Assembly: GCF_025677645.1 (NCBI RefSeq)
Contig: NZ_CP106879.1
Span: 992,001 to 1,056,000, forward strand
Reading direction: 5' to 3'
From: Curtobacterium poinsettiae
Lineage (GTDB): Bacteria; Actinomycetota; Actinomycetes; Actinomycetales; Microbacteriaceae
DNA length: 64,000 nucleotides
Below are positions 35,103 through 45,166 of the stretch, piece after piece (positions within the stretch are counted from its first letter, which is position 1; every line of letters starts with the position of its first letter). The translations under genes were made by a program, and so were the position numbers. The notes below the pieces were generated by a model. The model searched no databases, was not told the DNA's origin, and worked only from the letters and a program-made list of their open reading frames with translations.

Positions 35103-36392
35103 TCAGGCGGCGACGGTGTCGTCGAGGACGCCGGCCAGGACGCCGGCCAGCCGGCGGTAGTCGTGCTCGCGGACGACGTGGTCGCGGCCGCGGGCACCCA
35201 TGGCCTCGCGTTCGGCGGCGGGCATCGTCGCGAGCGCGAGGATGCCCTCGGCGATCGCCTCGGGGTCGTCCGGCCGGACGTGCAGGCCGCTGGTCGAGGC
35301 GGCCACGGGTTCGAGCGTGACGGGTGCTCCGACGAGCAACGGGCGGCCGAGCAGCATGTACTCGTACTGCTTGTTCATCGAGACGCCGTGTCGGTAGAGC
35401 GGGAGGTCGTGCATGTTGACGACCAGGCAGTCCGCCCGGCGTCCGATGCGGCGGGCGTCGTCCTGCGGCACCCGTCCGTCCCAGATCACGTCGGCGCCGG
35501 CCGGGAGGCGCGACGCGCGTTCCCGGAGCGCGCTGACGTCCGATCCGTCCCCGACCATGCGGAGCACCAGACGTGGGCCGCCGCGCGCGGCGGCCCGGCG
35601 GGCGGCGAGGTCGAAGCCGTCGAGGACGGCTTCGAGCGCGTTCGCCGGCCCCATCGAGCCGATGTAGGTGACCGTGAAGCGGTCGTCATCGGGCGCGGGC
35701 GCGAGTGCGGAGTCGGGCTCGTCCGAGGGCTCTTCGGGTGCGTCGGGTTCGTCGGCTCGCTCGTCGAGCGCGACACCGTTCGGGACCCAGGTGAAGGGCG
35801 TGGGCTGACCGCGGTCGGCGTAGTACCGGCCGACGCCCTCGAGCGGGGAGACGATGTGCGCTGCCCGACGGACGACGGTCCGTTCCAGCCGTCGGAGCAG
35901 CCGGACCACCGTGTGCCGTTCGGTCATGCCCGCCAGCCCGAGGGCTGACTCCGGCCAGAGGTCGCGCGGTTCGAAGACGAACGGCACGTCCATCCGTCGT
36001 GCGAGCACCGAGGCGCCCCACGCGGCCAGGGGATGGAAGGAGCCACCGATCACGACGTCCGGTCGGGGGAGCCCTCGGAGTGAAGCAGGTCGGAGCAGTA
36101 GCGCGGTGAACAAGCCGATGTCGGCGATGCGACGGATCGCTCGGCGGGCTCCAGCGCCACGGTGGTCGACTCCGCGGAGCCAGCAGAACTCGTACCCGTC
36201 GCCCGTCCAGCGCTCGCGCAGCGTCGTCCCGTGCAGGTGGGAGCGGCCGGAGGGGTGGTCCGTGCCGGCGGCGATGACCACCGTGCGCCAACCGTGCTCG
36301 GTCAGACCCGCGGCGAGGTGCTGGTGTCGGGTCGCGCGGCCGTCCCGCTCGCGGTGGTGCGCGTAGTGGTTGACGATCCAGACGGTCCTCAC
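35103..36392 (-). CDS. Glycosyltransferase, WbuB-like GT4
   Basis: GT-B glycosyltransferase of 429 residues resembling the WbuB group used in polysaccharide assembly: N-terminal VWIVNHYAHHRERDGRATR with a Gly-poor strand, then FEPRDLWPESALGL and the C-terminal YIGSMGPANALEAVLDGF and MNKQYEYMLLGRPLL segments. An acidic stretch at about residues 220-240 (DEPDAPEEPSDEPD) is unusual for the family and may be a flexible linker between the two domains. The GTG start overlaps the stop of the priming transferase gene by four bases. Confidence 0.9.
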   Translation of the reverse strand: MRTVWIVNHYAHHRERDGRATRHQHLAAGLTEHGWRTVVIAAGTDHPSGRSHLHGTTLRERWTGDGYEFCWLRGVDHRGAGARRAIRRIADIGLFTALLLRPASLRGLPRPDVVIGGSFHPLAAWGASVLARRMDVPFVFEPRDLWPESALGLAGMTERHTVVRLLRRLERTVVRRAAHIVSPLEGVGRYYADRGQPTPFTWVPNGVALDERADEPDAPEEPSDEPDSALAPAPDDDRFTVTYIGSMGPANALEAVLDGFDLAARRAAARGGPRLVLRMVGDGSDVSALRERASRLPAGADVIWDGRVPQDDARRIGRRADCLVVNMHDLPLYRHGVSMNKQYEYMLLGRPLLVGAPVTLEPVAASTSGLHVRPDDPEAIAEGILALATMPAAEREAMGARGRDHVVREHDYRRLAGVLAGVLDDTVAA

Positions 36393-37048
36393 CGGGAACG
36401 ACCCGTCATCGCGGCGGTGCCCTCGAAGACGTCGGAGCTGACGTGACCCGGCGCGGCGATCCCTTCGCGGCGGAGCACGATGACGACCGTGCGGAGCAGG
36501 ATGCGCAGATCCAGGCCGAGCGTCACCGTGTCGACGTACTCGACGTCGGACCGCAGTCGCTCGGGCCACGGGAGCGCGTTGCGGCCGCGCACCTGGGCGA
36601 GACCGGTCAGACCGGGCAGGACGTCGTGTCGGCGTGACTCCTCGGCGGTGTACAGCTCGAGGTAGCGGCAGAGGGTCGGGCGGGGGCCGACGAAGCTCAT
36701 GTCGCCCCGCAGGATGTTCCAGAGGCTGGGGAGCTCGTCGAGGCTCGTCGACCGCAGGAAGGAACCGATCGGCGTGAGCCGGTCGCTGTCGCTGACGAGC
36801 CCTGCCACGGGGTCCGGCTCGAGCATCGTCCGGAACTTCAGGATGGTGAACGTCTTGCCGTGCAGCCCGGGGCGGGGCTGCCGGAACAGCACCGGACGAC
36901 CGAGCCGAGCCGCGACCAGGACGGCGACGACGGCGAGCACCGGAGCGAGTGCGACGAGCGCGAGCGAAGCGCCGATGACGTCGGAGAAGCGCTTCGCACG
37001 GAGGGTGCGTCTGCGGCTGGGGGAGTGCATGGGTCGGATCCTTGTCAT
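36389..37048 (-). CDS. Undecaprenyl-phosphate sugar phosphotransferase (priming transferase)
   Basis: Polyprenol monophospho-sugar transferase of the WbaP/PglC type, 219 residues. The single hydrophobic segment at about residues 20-45 (SDVIGASLALVALAP) is followed by the catalytic domain with ILKFRTM, LDELPSLWNILRGDMSFVGPRP and LPGLTGLAQVRGRN. This enzyme loads the first sugar phosphate on the lipid carrier. It lacks the N-terminal domain of long WbaP proteins. ATG overlaps the kinase stop by four bases (ATGA), tying chain initiation to the length regulator. Confidence 0.94.
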   Translation of the reverse strand: MTRIRPMHSPSRRRTLRAKRFSDVIGASLALVALAPVLAVVAVLVAARLGRPVLFRQPRPGLHGKTFTILKFRTMLEPDPVAGLVSDSDRLTPIGSFLRSTSLDELPSLWNILRGDMSFVGPRPTLCRYLELYTAEESRRHDVLPGLTGLAQVRGRNALPWPERLRSDVEYVDTVTLGLDLRILLRTVVIVLRREGIAAPGHVSSDVFEGTAAMTGRSR

Positions 37049-38409
37049 CGTTCGGCAGTGCGGGTGCTCGTGTACTCCGAGCGGTAGTACGCGCTTCGGG
37101 ATGCCTTGTGCTTGGTCTTGGTGAGGACGACGCCGTCGACCTGCTGGCCGACGCGCGCCAGCGCCTCGATCGCGAGTCGCACGTCGGACCGTTTCGTCTG
37201 GTTGGCGGCGGTGACGAGCAGCGTCGTGGACACGAGCGTGCTGACGAGCGCGGAGTCGGTGACGGCGAGGACCGGTGGCGTGTCGACCAGGACGACGTCG
37301 TGGTCGGCGGCCAGCTCGGCGAGGACGCGCGCCATCGCCTCGGACCCGATCAGTTCGCTCGGGTTCGGGGGGATCGTGCCGGCGGGCAGGACCGAGAGGC
37401 CGTCCAGCCCCCAGTCCTGCAGGACGTCGACGAGTTCGACGCGACCGACGAGCAGGTCGGTGAGCCCGACGGCGCCCTCGACGTTCATGACGGCAGCGAC
37501 GTTCGGGCGGCGGAGGTCGGCGTCGACGATGACCGTCCGCATGCCGCTCTTGCTCAGAGCGATCCCGAGGTTGGCGGTGGTGGTCGTCTTGCCCTCGGAC
37601 GGACGCGCACTGGTGACGGCGATGGTCGGTGCCCCACTGGTCCGCAGGAACTGGATGTTCGTCCGGAGGCTGCGGAACGCCTCCGACCGCGCCGAGTTCA
37701 CCTCGTCTCGGATAATCAGCGGGTGCCGGGCGGCATCGGCGTCGAATGCGATGTCACCGACCAGCGGGACGTCGCCTTCGAGGTCCTCGCCGGAGCGGAC
37801 GCGCGTGTCGACCGCGGCGCGGAGCAACGCGAGGGCCGCGCCCACTGCCAGACCACCGAACAGGCCGAGGGCGAGGTCTGTGGCCTTCTTCGGGGCGACG
37901 GGGCTCAGCGGACGGGTCGCGGGGGTCACCTCCTCCAGTCTGACGGACGGCGCCCGGTCGGCGCCGGCCGGCTCGATCTGCTGCACCACCGCTGCGAGGC
38001 TCCTGCCGATCCGTTCGGCGATCCTGGCCGCGGCGTCGGCGGACCCGTCCTGCACGGCGATCCGGATGATCACGGTGCCGGTGTCGACCGATGTCGTGAC
38101 TCGGGAGGCGAGTGCCGCCGGGGTGGTGTCGAGGCCGAGCTCGTCGATGACGCCCTGCAGCACCCGGGGGGAGGTCGCGAGCTGCGTGTAGGACTTGATC
38201 TTCTGCTGCGCCGCGTTCGATCCCTGCGCGATCTCGCCCGCGGAAGCCGAGGTGTCGCCGGCAACGGACACGTAGTAGGAGGTCGACGCTTCGTACGTGG
38301 GCGGGGTGACGCTCGTGATGACGATCGATACGCCAGCTCCGAGGAGCGTTGCACCGGCGATGATCCACCAGCCCGAGAGGAGGGCGCGGATGACGGCGAG
38401 GTAGTTCAA
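37045..38409 (-). CDS. Wzz-like chain-length regulator fused to a tyrosine autokinase
   Basis: Combined capsule chain-length determinant and BY-kinase of 454 residues. The N-terminal Wzz domain has two membrane helices (about residues 5-30 and 165-190) and the PTYEASTSYYVS motif; the cytoplasmic domain carries Walker A SEGKTTTTANLG, Walker A' VDADLRRPN, Walker B VLVDTPPV and a C-terminal Tyr cluster (SAYYRSEY) for autophosphorylation. TTG 38409 has GGAGG at a 6-base spacing; a GTG at 38436 lies upstream of the likely transcription start. First gene of the leftward operon kinase-priming transferase-GT-GT-Wzy. Confidence 0.93.
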   Translation of the reverse strand: MNYLAVIRALLSGWWIIAGATLLGAGVSIVITSVTPPTYEASTSYYVSVAGDTSASAGEIAQGSNAAQQKIKSYTQLATSPRVLQGVIDELGLDTTPAALASRVTTSVDTGTVIIRIAVQDGSADAAARIAERIGRSLAAVVQQIEPAGADRAPSVRLEEVTPATRPLSPVAPKKATDLALGLFGGLAVGAALALLRAAVDTRVRSGEDLEGDVPLVGDIAFDADAARHPLIIRDEVNSARSEAFRSLRTNIQFLRTSGAPTIAVTSARPSEGKTTTTANLGIALSKSGMRTVIVDADLRRPNVAAVMNVEGAVGLTDLLVGRVELVDVLQDWGLDGLSVLPAGTIPPNPSELIGSEAMARVLAELAADHDVVLVDTPPVLAVTDSALVSTLVSTTLLVTAANQTKRSDVRLAIEALARVGQQVDGVVLTKTKHKASRSAYYRSEYTSTRTAER

Positions 38410-38437
38410 GAGGAGCCTCCGGTCGGGATGTGGCACC

Positions 38438-38466
38438 AGTGTAAAACATCACATCTGAAAGAACAA
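38438..38466 (-). promoter_or_regulatory. Promoter of leftward polysaccharide operon
   Basis: Read leftward, TTGTTC (38461-38466) and TACACT (38438-38443) are spaced 17 bases apart in an AT-rich patch. Transcription would start near 38431, which supports TTG 38409 as the kinase start. Confidence 0.65.
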
Positions 38467-38476
38467 TACGGCGCGC

Positions 38477-38511
38477 AGGAGGGGACGGGAAGACTGCTCC
38501 CGTCCCCTCCT
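38477..38511. terminator. Hairpin terminator after DUF3060 gene
   Basis: A 14-base stem (38477-38490 with 38498-38511) with a 7-base loop, 21 bases beyond the DUF3060 stop and just upstream of the kinase promoter. It separates the two leftward transcription units. Confidence 0.7.
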
Positions 38512-38532
38512 CGGTGCCGTCGGCGGTCGGAC

Positions 38533-38961
38533 TCAGCCGGCTGCCGTGATGGTGTTCCCCTTCCCCTGGTCGTCGACCTCGGGCGCCTCCCCGTTGTAGG
38601 TGAGGGTGTTGTTCGAGCCGCTGAAGAAGACCTTCTTGGTCGACGACACGGTGATGGTGGCGTTGCTGGCCTCGACGGTGATGGTCCCGACCGAGCCGAG
38701 CGCGTACGTGCGGTCGGAGCTGATGAGGTTCGCCGCAGCGCAGTCGTCAGTCGTGATCGTCTCGTCGGACTCGGCGTTCTCGTCCCAGAGCTGCACCGCA
38801 CCGTCGATGCACTCGTTGTAGACGGTCTCAGCCGCCTTCGTCGTGCTCGAGGCCGTCGGCTTCGGGTCCTTCGCTTCGGACGAGCTGCACGCCGTGACGC
38901 CGATCGCGGCGACGAGGGCGATGGATGCTGCGGCGAGGCCGCGGCGGAGCGTGGTGTTCAT
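38533..38961 (-). CDS. DUF3060 lipoprotein
   Basis: Secreted lipoprotein of 142 residues. The signal MNTTLRRGLAAASIALV ends in the lipobox VTAC. The C-terminal half has the repeated short strands of DUF3060 (NATITVSSTKKVFFSGSNNTLTYNG), a beta-solenoid-like domain found in actinobacterial surface lipoproteins, function unknown. Two cysteines (NECIDG and DDCAAAN) could form a disulphide. It is flanked by hairpins on both sides, so it is probably monocistronic, between the polysaccharide operon and the large surface protein gene. Confidence 0.87.
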   Translation of the reverse strand: MNTTLRRGLAAASIALVAAIGVTACSSSEAKDPKPTASSTTKAAETVYNECIDGAVQLWDENAESDETITTDDCAAANLISSDRTYALGSVGTITVEASNATITVSSTKKVFFSGSNNTLTYNGEAPEVDDQGKGNTITAAG

Positions 38962-39015
38962 CGGGTTTCCTCTCCGAGGAGTTCGTTCGGCGCTGACGCC
39001 GTGCGGAAGAAGGGA

Positions 39016-39046
39016 GGCCCCTCCCGTCTCGTGGACGGGAGGGGCC
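39016..39046. terminator. Hairpin terminator after surface protein gene
   Basis: A perfect 13-base stem (39016-39028 with 39034-39046) and a 5-base loop, directly downstream of the stop of the leftward repeat protein gene. Confidence 0.75.
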
Positions 39047-39052
39047 GGGGTG

Positions 39053-42000
39053 CTACTTGGTGTCGGCCGGCAGCGTGAAGAGCTCGCTGCGCTCGGTCTT
39101 GCCGTTCTTGGTCAGCTCGAGGGCGAACCGGAACTCGGTCGCACCGCGGGAGACCGCGCGGTCGAAGGTCCAGTTGCCCTGCCCGTCCACCTCGAACGTT
39201 CCGGGGACGATCTGCGTGCCGGAGACGTTCAGCACGCGGTAGCTCGCGTCGGGCTCACCGGTGCCGGAGAAGGTGTTCACGACACCGGGGGTGACGGAAC
39301 GGTTGGCGACGGTCACCGGAGCGAAGTCCGCGGCGGCGATCGTGAACAGCTCGGACTTCTCGGTCCGGCCGTTCTTGGTCTGCTCGATCACGAAGCGGAA
39401 GTTCGGTGCGCCGTTGGAGACGACGCGGTTGAACGTCCAGTTGCCCTGTGTGTCGATCTCGAACGTGCCGGGGACGATCTGGGTGCCGGAGACGTTGAGC
39501 ACGCGGTAGGTCGCGCCGGGCTCACCGGTGCCGGTGAAGGTGTTCGAGCGACCCGGGGTGACCCGTTCCGGCGTCGTGACGGTCACCGGGGTGAGCGCCG
39601 CGGCGTTGATCGTGAACAGCTCGGACTTCTCGGTCTGGCCGTTCTTGGTCTGCTCGATCACGAAGCGGAAGTTCGGTGCGCCGTTGGAGACGACACGGTT
39701 GAACGTCCAGTTGCCCTGTGCGTCGATGTCCAGCGTGCCGGGGACGATCTGCGTCCCGGAGGCGTTGAGCACGCGGTAGGTCGCGCCGGGTTCACCGGTG
39801 CCGGTGAAGGTGTTCGAGACACCGGGGCGGACGGCGGCCGGCGTGGTGACGGTCACCGGCGCGAGGGCGGTGGCGTCGACCGTGAAGAGCTCGGACTTCG
39901 TGGTCTGGCCGTTCTTGGTCTGCTCGATCACGAAGCGGAAGTTCGGTGCGCCGTTGGAGACGACGCGGTTGAACGTCCACTTGCCGTTCTCGTCGATGTC
40001 CAGCGTGCCGGGGACGATCTGCGTCCCGGAGACGTTGAGCACGCGGTAGGTCGCGCCGGGTTCACCGGTGCCGGTGAACGTGTTCGAGCGCCCCGGAGTG
40101 ACCGAAGCCGGGCCCGAGAGGGTGATCGGCGCGAGCTCGGTGTCGCGCTCGACCGTGGCGGTGACGGTCTTGCGGTCGACCTCGACGCCGTTGACCTTCT
40201 GGACGACGGTGAGCTCGTTGTCGCCGTCCTCCAGACCGGTGACAGTGATGCTCCAGGCGCCCGTCGTCTCGTCGGCGGTGGTGCGCTGGTCACCGATGGA
40301 GACCTCGGCACCCTTCGTGGCGGTCCCGGAGATGACCGCGGACATCGCGTCGTCGTCCACGGAGTCCACCGCCGCCGTGAGCGGAGCGGCGATGGTCGTC
40401 GCGGTGGTGCTGGACGTGTCGAACGACCCCTCGACCGCCGTTCCGGCGAGCGTGGTCGTCATCGAGGGCGTTCCGTCTGCGATCTCCGCCGGCGTCTCGA
40501 CCTCGATGCTCCAACGGAGCAGCGACGCGTCCGGCAGGGTCCACGTGCTGCTGGTCGGCTTGAACGTGAAGGTGTAGGTCTTGCCGTCCATCGACAGGTC
40601 GCCGTTGGTGAGGGTGGCGGAACGGTTCGTCCAGTCCTCACCGGGCCGCTTGTAGGAGCCCTCGATGGTGTTCTGCCCCTCGGCGAAGGTGGTGCCCTCG
40701 GGCGCGGTGAACGTCACCTGCGCATCCGGACGGGACACGTCGCCCTTGGTCTGGAACTGCGCCTCGACCTTCGTCGTCTCGCCGCGCTGCAGGGTTGCAG
40801 CTGCGCCGTCCTGCCCGACGATCGCGGCGTCGTTGATCGTGACCGTGACCGGCTTCGAGTCAACCGTGTCGTTGCCGATCTTCTGCTCCACGAGCAGGCT
40901 GTTCGGGCCCGACTCCAGGCCGGGGACCTCGAGGCTCCAGTCGCCGTCCTCGTTCGCGGTCGCGCTCTGCTCACCGACGACGATCGTCGCACCCGGCGTC
41001 GCCGTGCCCGTGAGGACCGCGCTGCCGGCTGCGTGGTCGATCGAGTCGACTGCAGCCGTCAGCGCACGCTGCGCGACCTCGATGTTCGTGGTCGTCTTCC
41101 CCTCGGCACGGTAGTCACCCTTGGAGCTGTCGCCGGAGTAGGTGAAGCTCATCTGCCCGGAGCCTGCGGCGGCATCGGCCGGCGTCGTGACGTTGAGCAT
41201 GTACTGGTACTGCTCGCCGGCGACCATATTGCCGCCAGCGGTGTCCAGGTCGAAGGTGATCTTCGTGTTCCCGTCCGAACGCACACCGTTCTTCAGGTCC
41301 AGCGGCGTGTAGGGACGGAAGTCACCGCTCGTGCCGGAACGATAGCTGGCAGCGACCGTCGCCTGTCCGTCCGCGAACGTCGTGCCCGTCGGCGCGGTCA
41401 GCGTGACCGAGCCCTTCATGTTCGAACGGGTCTCGTTGTTCTGCACCAGGAACGGCACCTGCGTGCTCTCGCCACGCGTCAGGTCGACCGGGCCGTGGTC
41501 GACACCGACGACGGTGCCACCCTCCACGATCGTCACCGTGACGGGCTTCTCATCGACGTCGGCGTTGTTGAACCGCTGCTTCGCCGTCAACGTCTGGGTC
41601 CCAACCGAGAGCCCTTCCACCGTCATCGACCACGTGCCACCATTCGACACGTTCACCGACTTCGACCCGATCGTCACCGTTCCGTTCGGTGTTGCCGACC
41701 CTGAGATAATCGCCGACTTCGCAATGTTGTTCGTTTTCGACACCGACGCGGTCAGCGGGGTCGTACTCTTCTCCTTGATCAACCGATCCAAGTCCGTGAA
41801 CTTGTACCCCGTGGACCCGAGAGCAAGCTTAGTAGCTTTCATGCTTGTCGAGTAGGACGTCGACCCGACCGGTCGGTTCGCGGAAACGCTCGTGAGAGTG
41901 CCGTCGGAGGAGATAGACCACAGCGTGTCCGATGCTCCCGTCCTGCACTTGTACTCGCTATTGATTTGAGTGAGTACCGTACCGGGATAGTCGTGGTAAT

Positions 42001-42340
42001 TAGTGAGGGGCCAGAAGCATTCTGTGCTGTTGTAATAGAGCTGATAATTATTGCCGACCTTGTAAACAGTGTTTGTGCCTGCTGCAGAAAGTGCCGCAGC
42101 GTAGGACGAATGGGTGGTTATTGATACGGCACCAGCCAGGCCCTGGCTCGAGGCTTTCCACGATCCAGTGGAACCCCAAACTGCTTTGAACGTGCCGACA
42201 AGTGTCTTCGTTGCCGTTAGTTCAGGCGCTGCTGAGGCGGGGGCGGTGCCGAAGGACAACCCGCTGACGATCGTGGCGGCGGCCAGCCCGGCCGCGCCCA
42301 TGGACTTGAAGGCCGTCGAGGCCCTCTTCTTGTGAGACAT
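39053..42340 (-). CDS. Large secreted repeat protein A (Ig-like domains)
   Basis: Extracellular protein of 1095 residues. A signal peptide (KSMGAAGLAAATIVSGLSFG, cut near ASA-A) is followed by a Tyr/Ser/Thr-rich unique domain (to about residue 190). Several Ig-like domains come next, each ending in EKPVTVTI or DSKPVTVTI, and then four copies of a 90-residue repeat with the core YRVLN-SGTQIVPGT. No LPXTG motif, SLH domain or C-terminal helix is present, so how it is retained is unclear; the final residues LPADTK are not a sortase signal. ATG 42340, with GAAAG 6 bases upstream, is preferred to 42346. The first 180 codons are visibly richer in A and T than the rest. Confidence 0.88.
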   Translation of the reverse strand: MSHKKRASTAFKSMGAAGLAAATIVSGLSFGTAPASAAPELTATKTLVGTFKAVWGSTGSWKASSQGLAGAVSITTHSSYAAALSAAGTNTVYKVGNNYQLYYNSTECFWPLTNYHDYPGTVLTQINSEYKCRTGASDTLWSISSDGTLTSVSANRPVGSTSYSTSMKATKLALGSTGYKFTDLDRLIKEKSTTPLTASVSKTNNIAKSAIISGSATPNGTVTIGSKSVNVSNGGTWSMTVEGLSVGTQTLTAKQRFNNADVDEKPVTVTIVEGGTVVGVDHGPVDLTRGESTQVPFLVQNNETRSNMKGSVTLTAPTGTTFADGQATVAASYRSGTSGDFRPYTPLDLKNGVRSDGNTKITFDLDTAGGNMVAGEQYQYMLNVTTPADAAAGSGQMSFTYSGDSSKGDYRAEGKTTTNIEVAQRALTAAVDSIDHAAGSAVLTGTATPGATIVVGEQSATANEDGDWSLEVPGLESGPNSLLVEQKIGNDTVDSKPVTVTINDAAIVGQDGAAATLQRGETTKVEAQFQTKGDVSRPDAQVTFTAPEGTTFAEGQNTIEGSYKRPGEDWTNRSATLTNGDLSMDGKTYTFTFKPTSSTWTLPDASLLRWSIEVETPAEIADGTPSMTTTLAGTAVEGSFDTSSTTATTIAAPLTAAVDSVDDDAMSAVISGTATKGAEVSIGDQRTTADETTGAWSITVTGLEDGDNELTVVQKVNGVEVDRKTVTATVERDTELAPITLSGPASVTPGRSNTFTGTGEPGATYRVLNVSGTQIVPGTLDIDENGKWTFNRVVSNGAPNFRFVIEQTKNGQTTKSELFTVDATALAPVTVTTPAAVRPGVSNTFTGTGEPGATYRVLNASGTQIVPGTLDIDAQGNWTFNRVVSNGAPNFRFVIEQTKNGQTEKSELFTINAAALTPVTVTTPERVTPGRSNTFTGTGEPGATYRVLNVSGTQIVPGTFEIDTQGNWTFNRVVSNGAPNFRFVIEQTKNGRTEKSELFTIAAADFAPVTVANRSVTPGVVNTFSGTGEPDASYRVLNVSGTQIVPGTFEVDGQGNWTFDRAVSRGATEFRFALELTKNGKTERSELFTLPADTK
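39075..40137 (-). repeat. Four tandem 270-bp coding repeats
   Basis: Periods of 267, 270 and 270 bases separate matching positions at 39075, 39342, 39612 and 39882. The central copies are nearly identical in DNA, which suggests recent expansion or gene conversion. Each encodes one GTQIVPGT repeat of protein A; boundaries are approximate. Confidence 0.85.
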
Positions 42341-42474
42341 GTGCATCTTTCAGGACAAGCCGCGCGACGGCGGCTGTGCGGGAGGGAAGCACGCGGGCGA
42401 CGATGAGCGCCGCGGCATGTACATCCAGAATATCATGTGAAATACACATACTGGTGCGACACTGCTTACTGGGA

Positions 42475-42495
42475 GTTGAGTGGGTTCGACGCAAC
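42475..42495. promoter_or_regulatory. HAIR-like element 1 upstream of dnaK
   Basis: GTTGAGT-N7-ACGCAAC, close to the HspR-binding HAIR consensus CTTGAGT-N7-ACTCAAG. It lies about 105 bases before dnaK, upstream of the promoter. Confidence 0.78.
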
Positions 42496-42510
42496 TTCTG
42501 CCTTCCTGGG

Positions 42511-42538
42511 TTGACGTCGCCGCGGTCCCGAGTAGAGT
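42511..42538 (+). promoter_or_regulatory. Promoter of the dnaK operon
   Basis: TTGACG (42511-42516), 16-base spacer, TAGAGT (42533-42538). The -10 runs into HAIR element 2, so HspR bound there would block RNA polymerase. Confidence 0.6.
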
Positions 42539-42557
42539 TGAGTCCATCGGACGCAAG
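42537..42557. promoter_or_regulatory. HAIR-like element 2 upstream of dnaK
   Basis: GTTGAGT-N7-ACGCAAG, overlapping the -10 region and the probable transcription start. Together with element 1 it gives two HspR sites 62 bases apart. Confidence 0.82.
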
Positions 42558-42594
42558 TCCAACGACTTACCCCTAGCAAGAGGAGCATCACCAC

Positions 42595-44463
<1,869 letters not shown>

Positions 44464-44465
44464 CG

Positions 44466-45125
44466 ATGACGGATCCCAAGGACAACGTGCCCGAGGAGAG
44501 CGAGCCCCAGGTCGAGGGCGACGCCACCAACGCGCAGGAGCCCGAGGACCTCATCGAGGCGGAGGGGCCCGACGTCGAAGTGCCGACGGACGGCCCCGCC
44601 GCCGGGGGCCCGGCTGCGGACGCGGCGAACGACCTCTCCCCGGAGGACGAGGCCCTGCTCGCCGACGCCGCCCGCGGCATCGCCGAGGACAAGCTGAGCA
44701 CCGAGGACCGCGACCTGGTCGCCGAGATGCGTGCGGACATGCTCCGTGCGCAGGCCGAGCTGGTGAACTTCCGGAAGCGCGTCGAGCGTGACCGCGAGGC
44801 GAACCGCGAGGTCGCCATCGCCGAGGTCGTCCGGGCACTGCTCCCCGCGCTCGACGACCTCACCCGTGCCGAGGCTCACGGTGACCTCGCCGAGGGTCCG
44901 ATGCAGGTCATCGGCCAGAAGATCCGCGGGGGCTTCGAGAAGTTCAAGCTCGTGCAGATCGGCGAGAAGGGCGAGGCGTTCGACCCGAACATCCACGAGG
45001 CGATCGTCCAGCTCCCCACACCGGGCGCCACCGGACAGACCGTCGCGGACGTCGTCGAGCCGGGCTACAAGCTCGGTGAGCGCGTGCTCCGCGCGGCCAA
45101 GGTCGCGGTGGCGGTCCCGGCCTGA
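44466..45125 (+). CDS. grpE: Nucleotide exchange factor GrpE
   Basis: DnaK nucleotide-exchange factor, 219 residues. A long acidic, disordered N-terminus (about 75 residues rich in Glu, Asp and Pro) precedes the coiled-coil dimer helix (AEMRADMLRAQAELVNFRKRVERDRE) and the C-terminal beta-wing with the signature NIHEAIVQLPTPGA. It starts two bases after the dnaK stop. It belongs to the heat-shock operon. Confidence 0.96.
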   Translation: MTDPKDNVPEESEPQVEGDATNAQEPEDLIEAEGPDVEVPTDGPAAGGPAADAANDLSPEDEALLADAARGIAEDKLSTEDRDLVAEMRADMLRAQAELVNFRKRVERDREANREVAIAEVVRALLPALDDLTRAEAHGDLAEGPMQVIGQKIRGGFEKFKLVQIGEKGEAFDPNIHEAIVQLPTPGATGQTVADVVEPGYKLGERVLRAAKVAVAVPA

Positions 45126-45166
45126 GCCGGGTCCCCGTGGCGACGACAGAAGAAGGCAGGTGATCC

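Noticed and set aside
38409-38436. GTG 38436 as start of the kinase
   Set aside because: It lies upstream of the predicted transcript start and has no ribosome-binding site, whereas TTG 38409 has both.
39053-39075. LPADTK at the C-terminus of protein A as a sortase signal
   Set aside because: It lacks the Gly of LPXTG, and no hydrophobic helix or basic tail follows.
39075-40137. CRISPR-like array
   Set aside because: The period is 270 bases, the repeats are in frame within one gene, and there are no spacers.
42475-42557. CIRCE element (HrcA) before dnaK
   Set aside because: The repeats match HAIR spacing (N7) and not the CIRCE sequence; hspR is in the operon.
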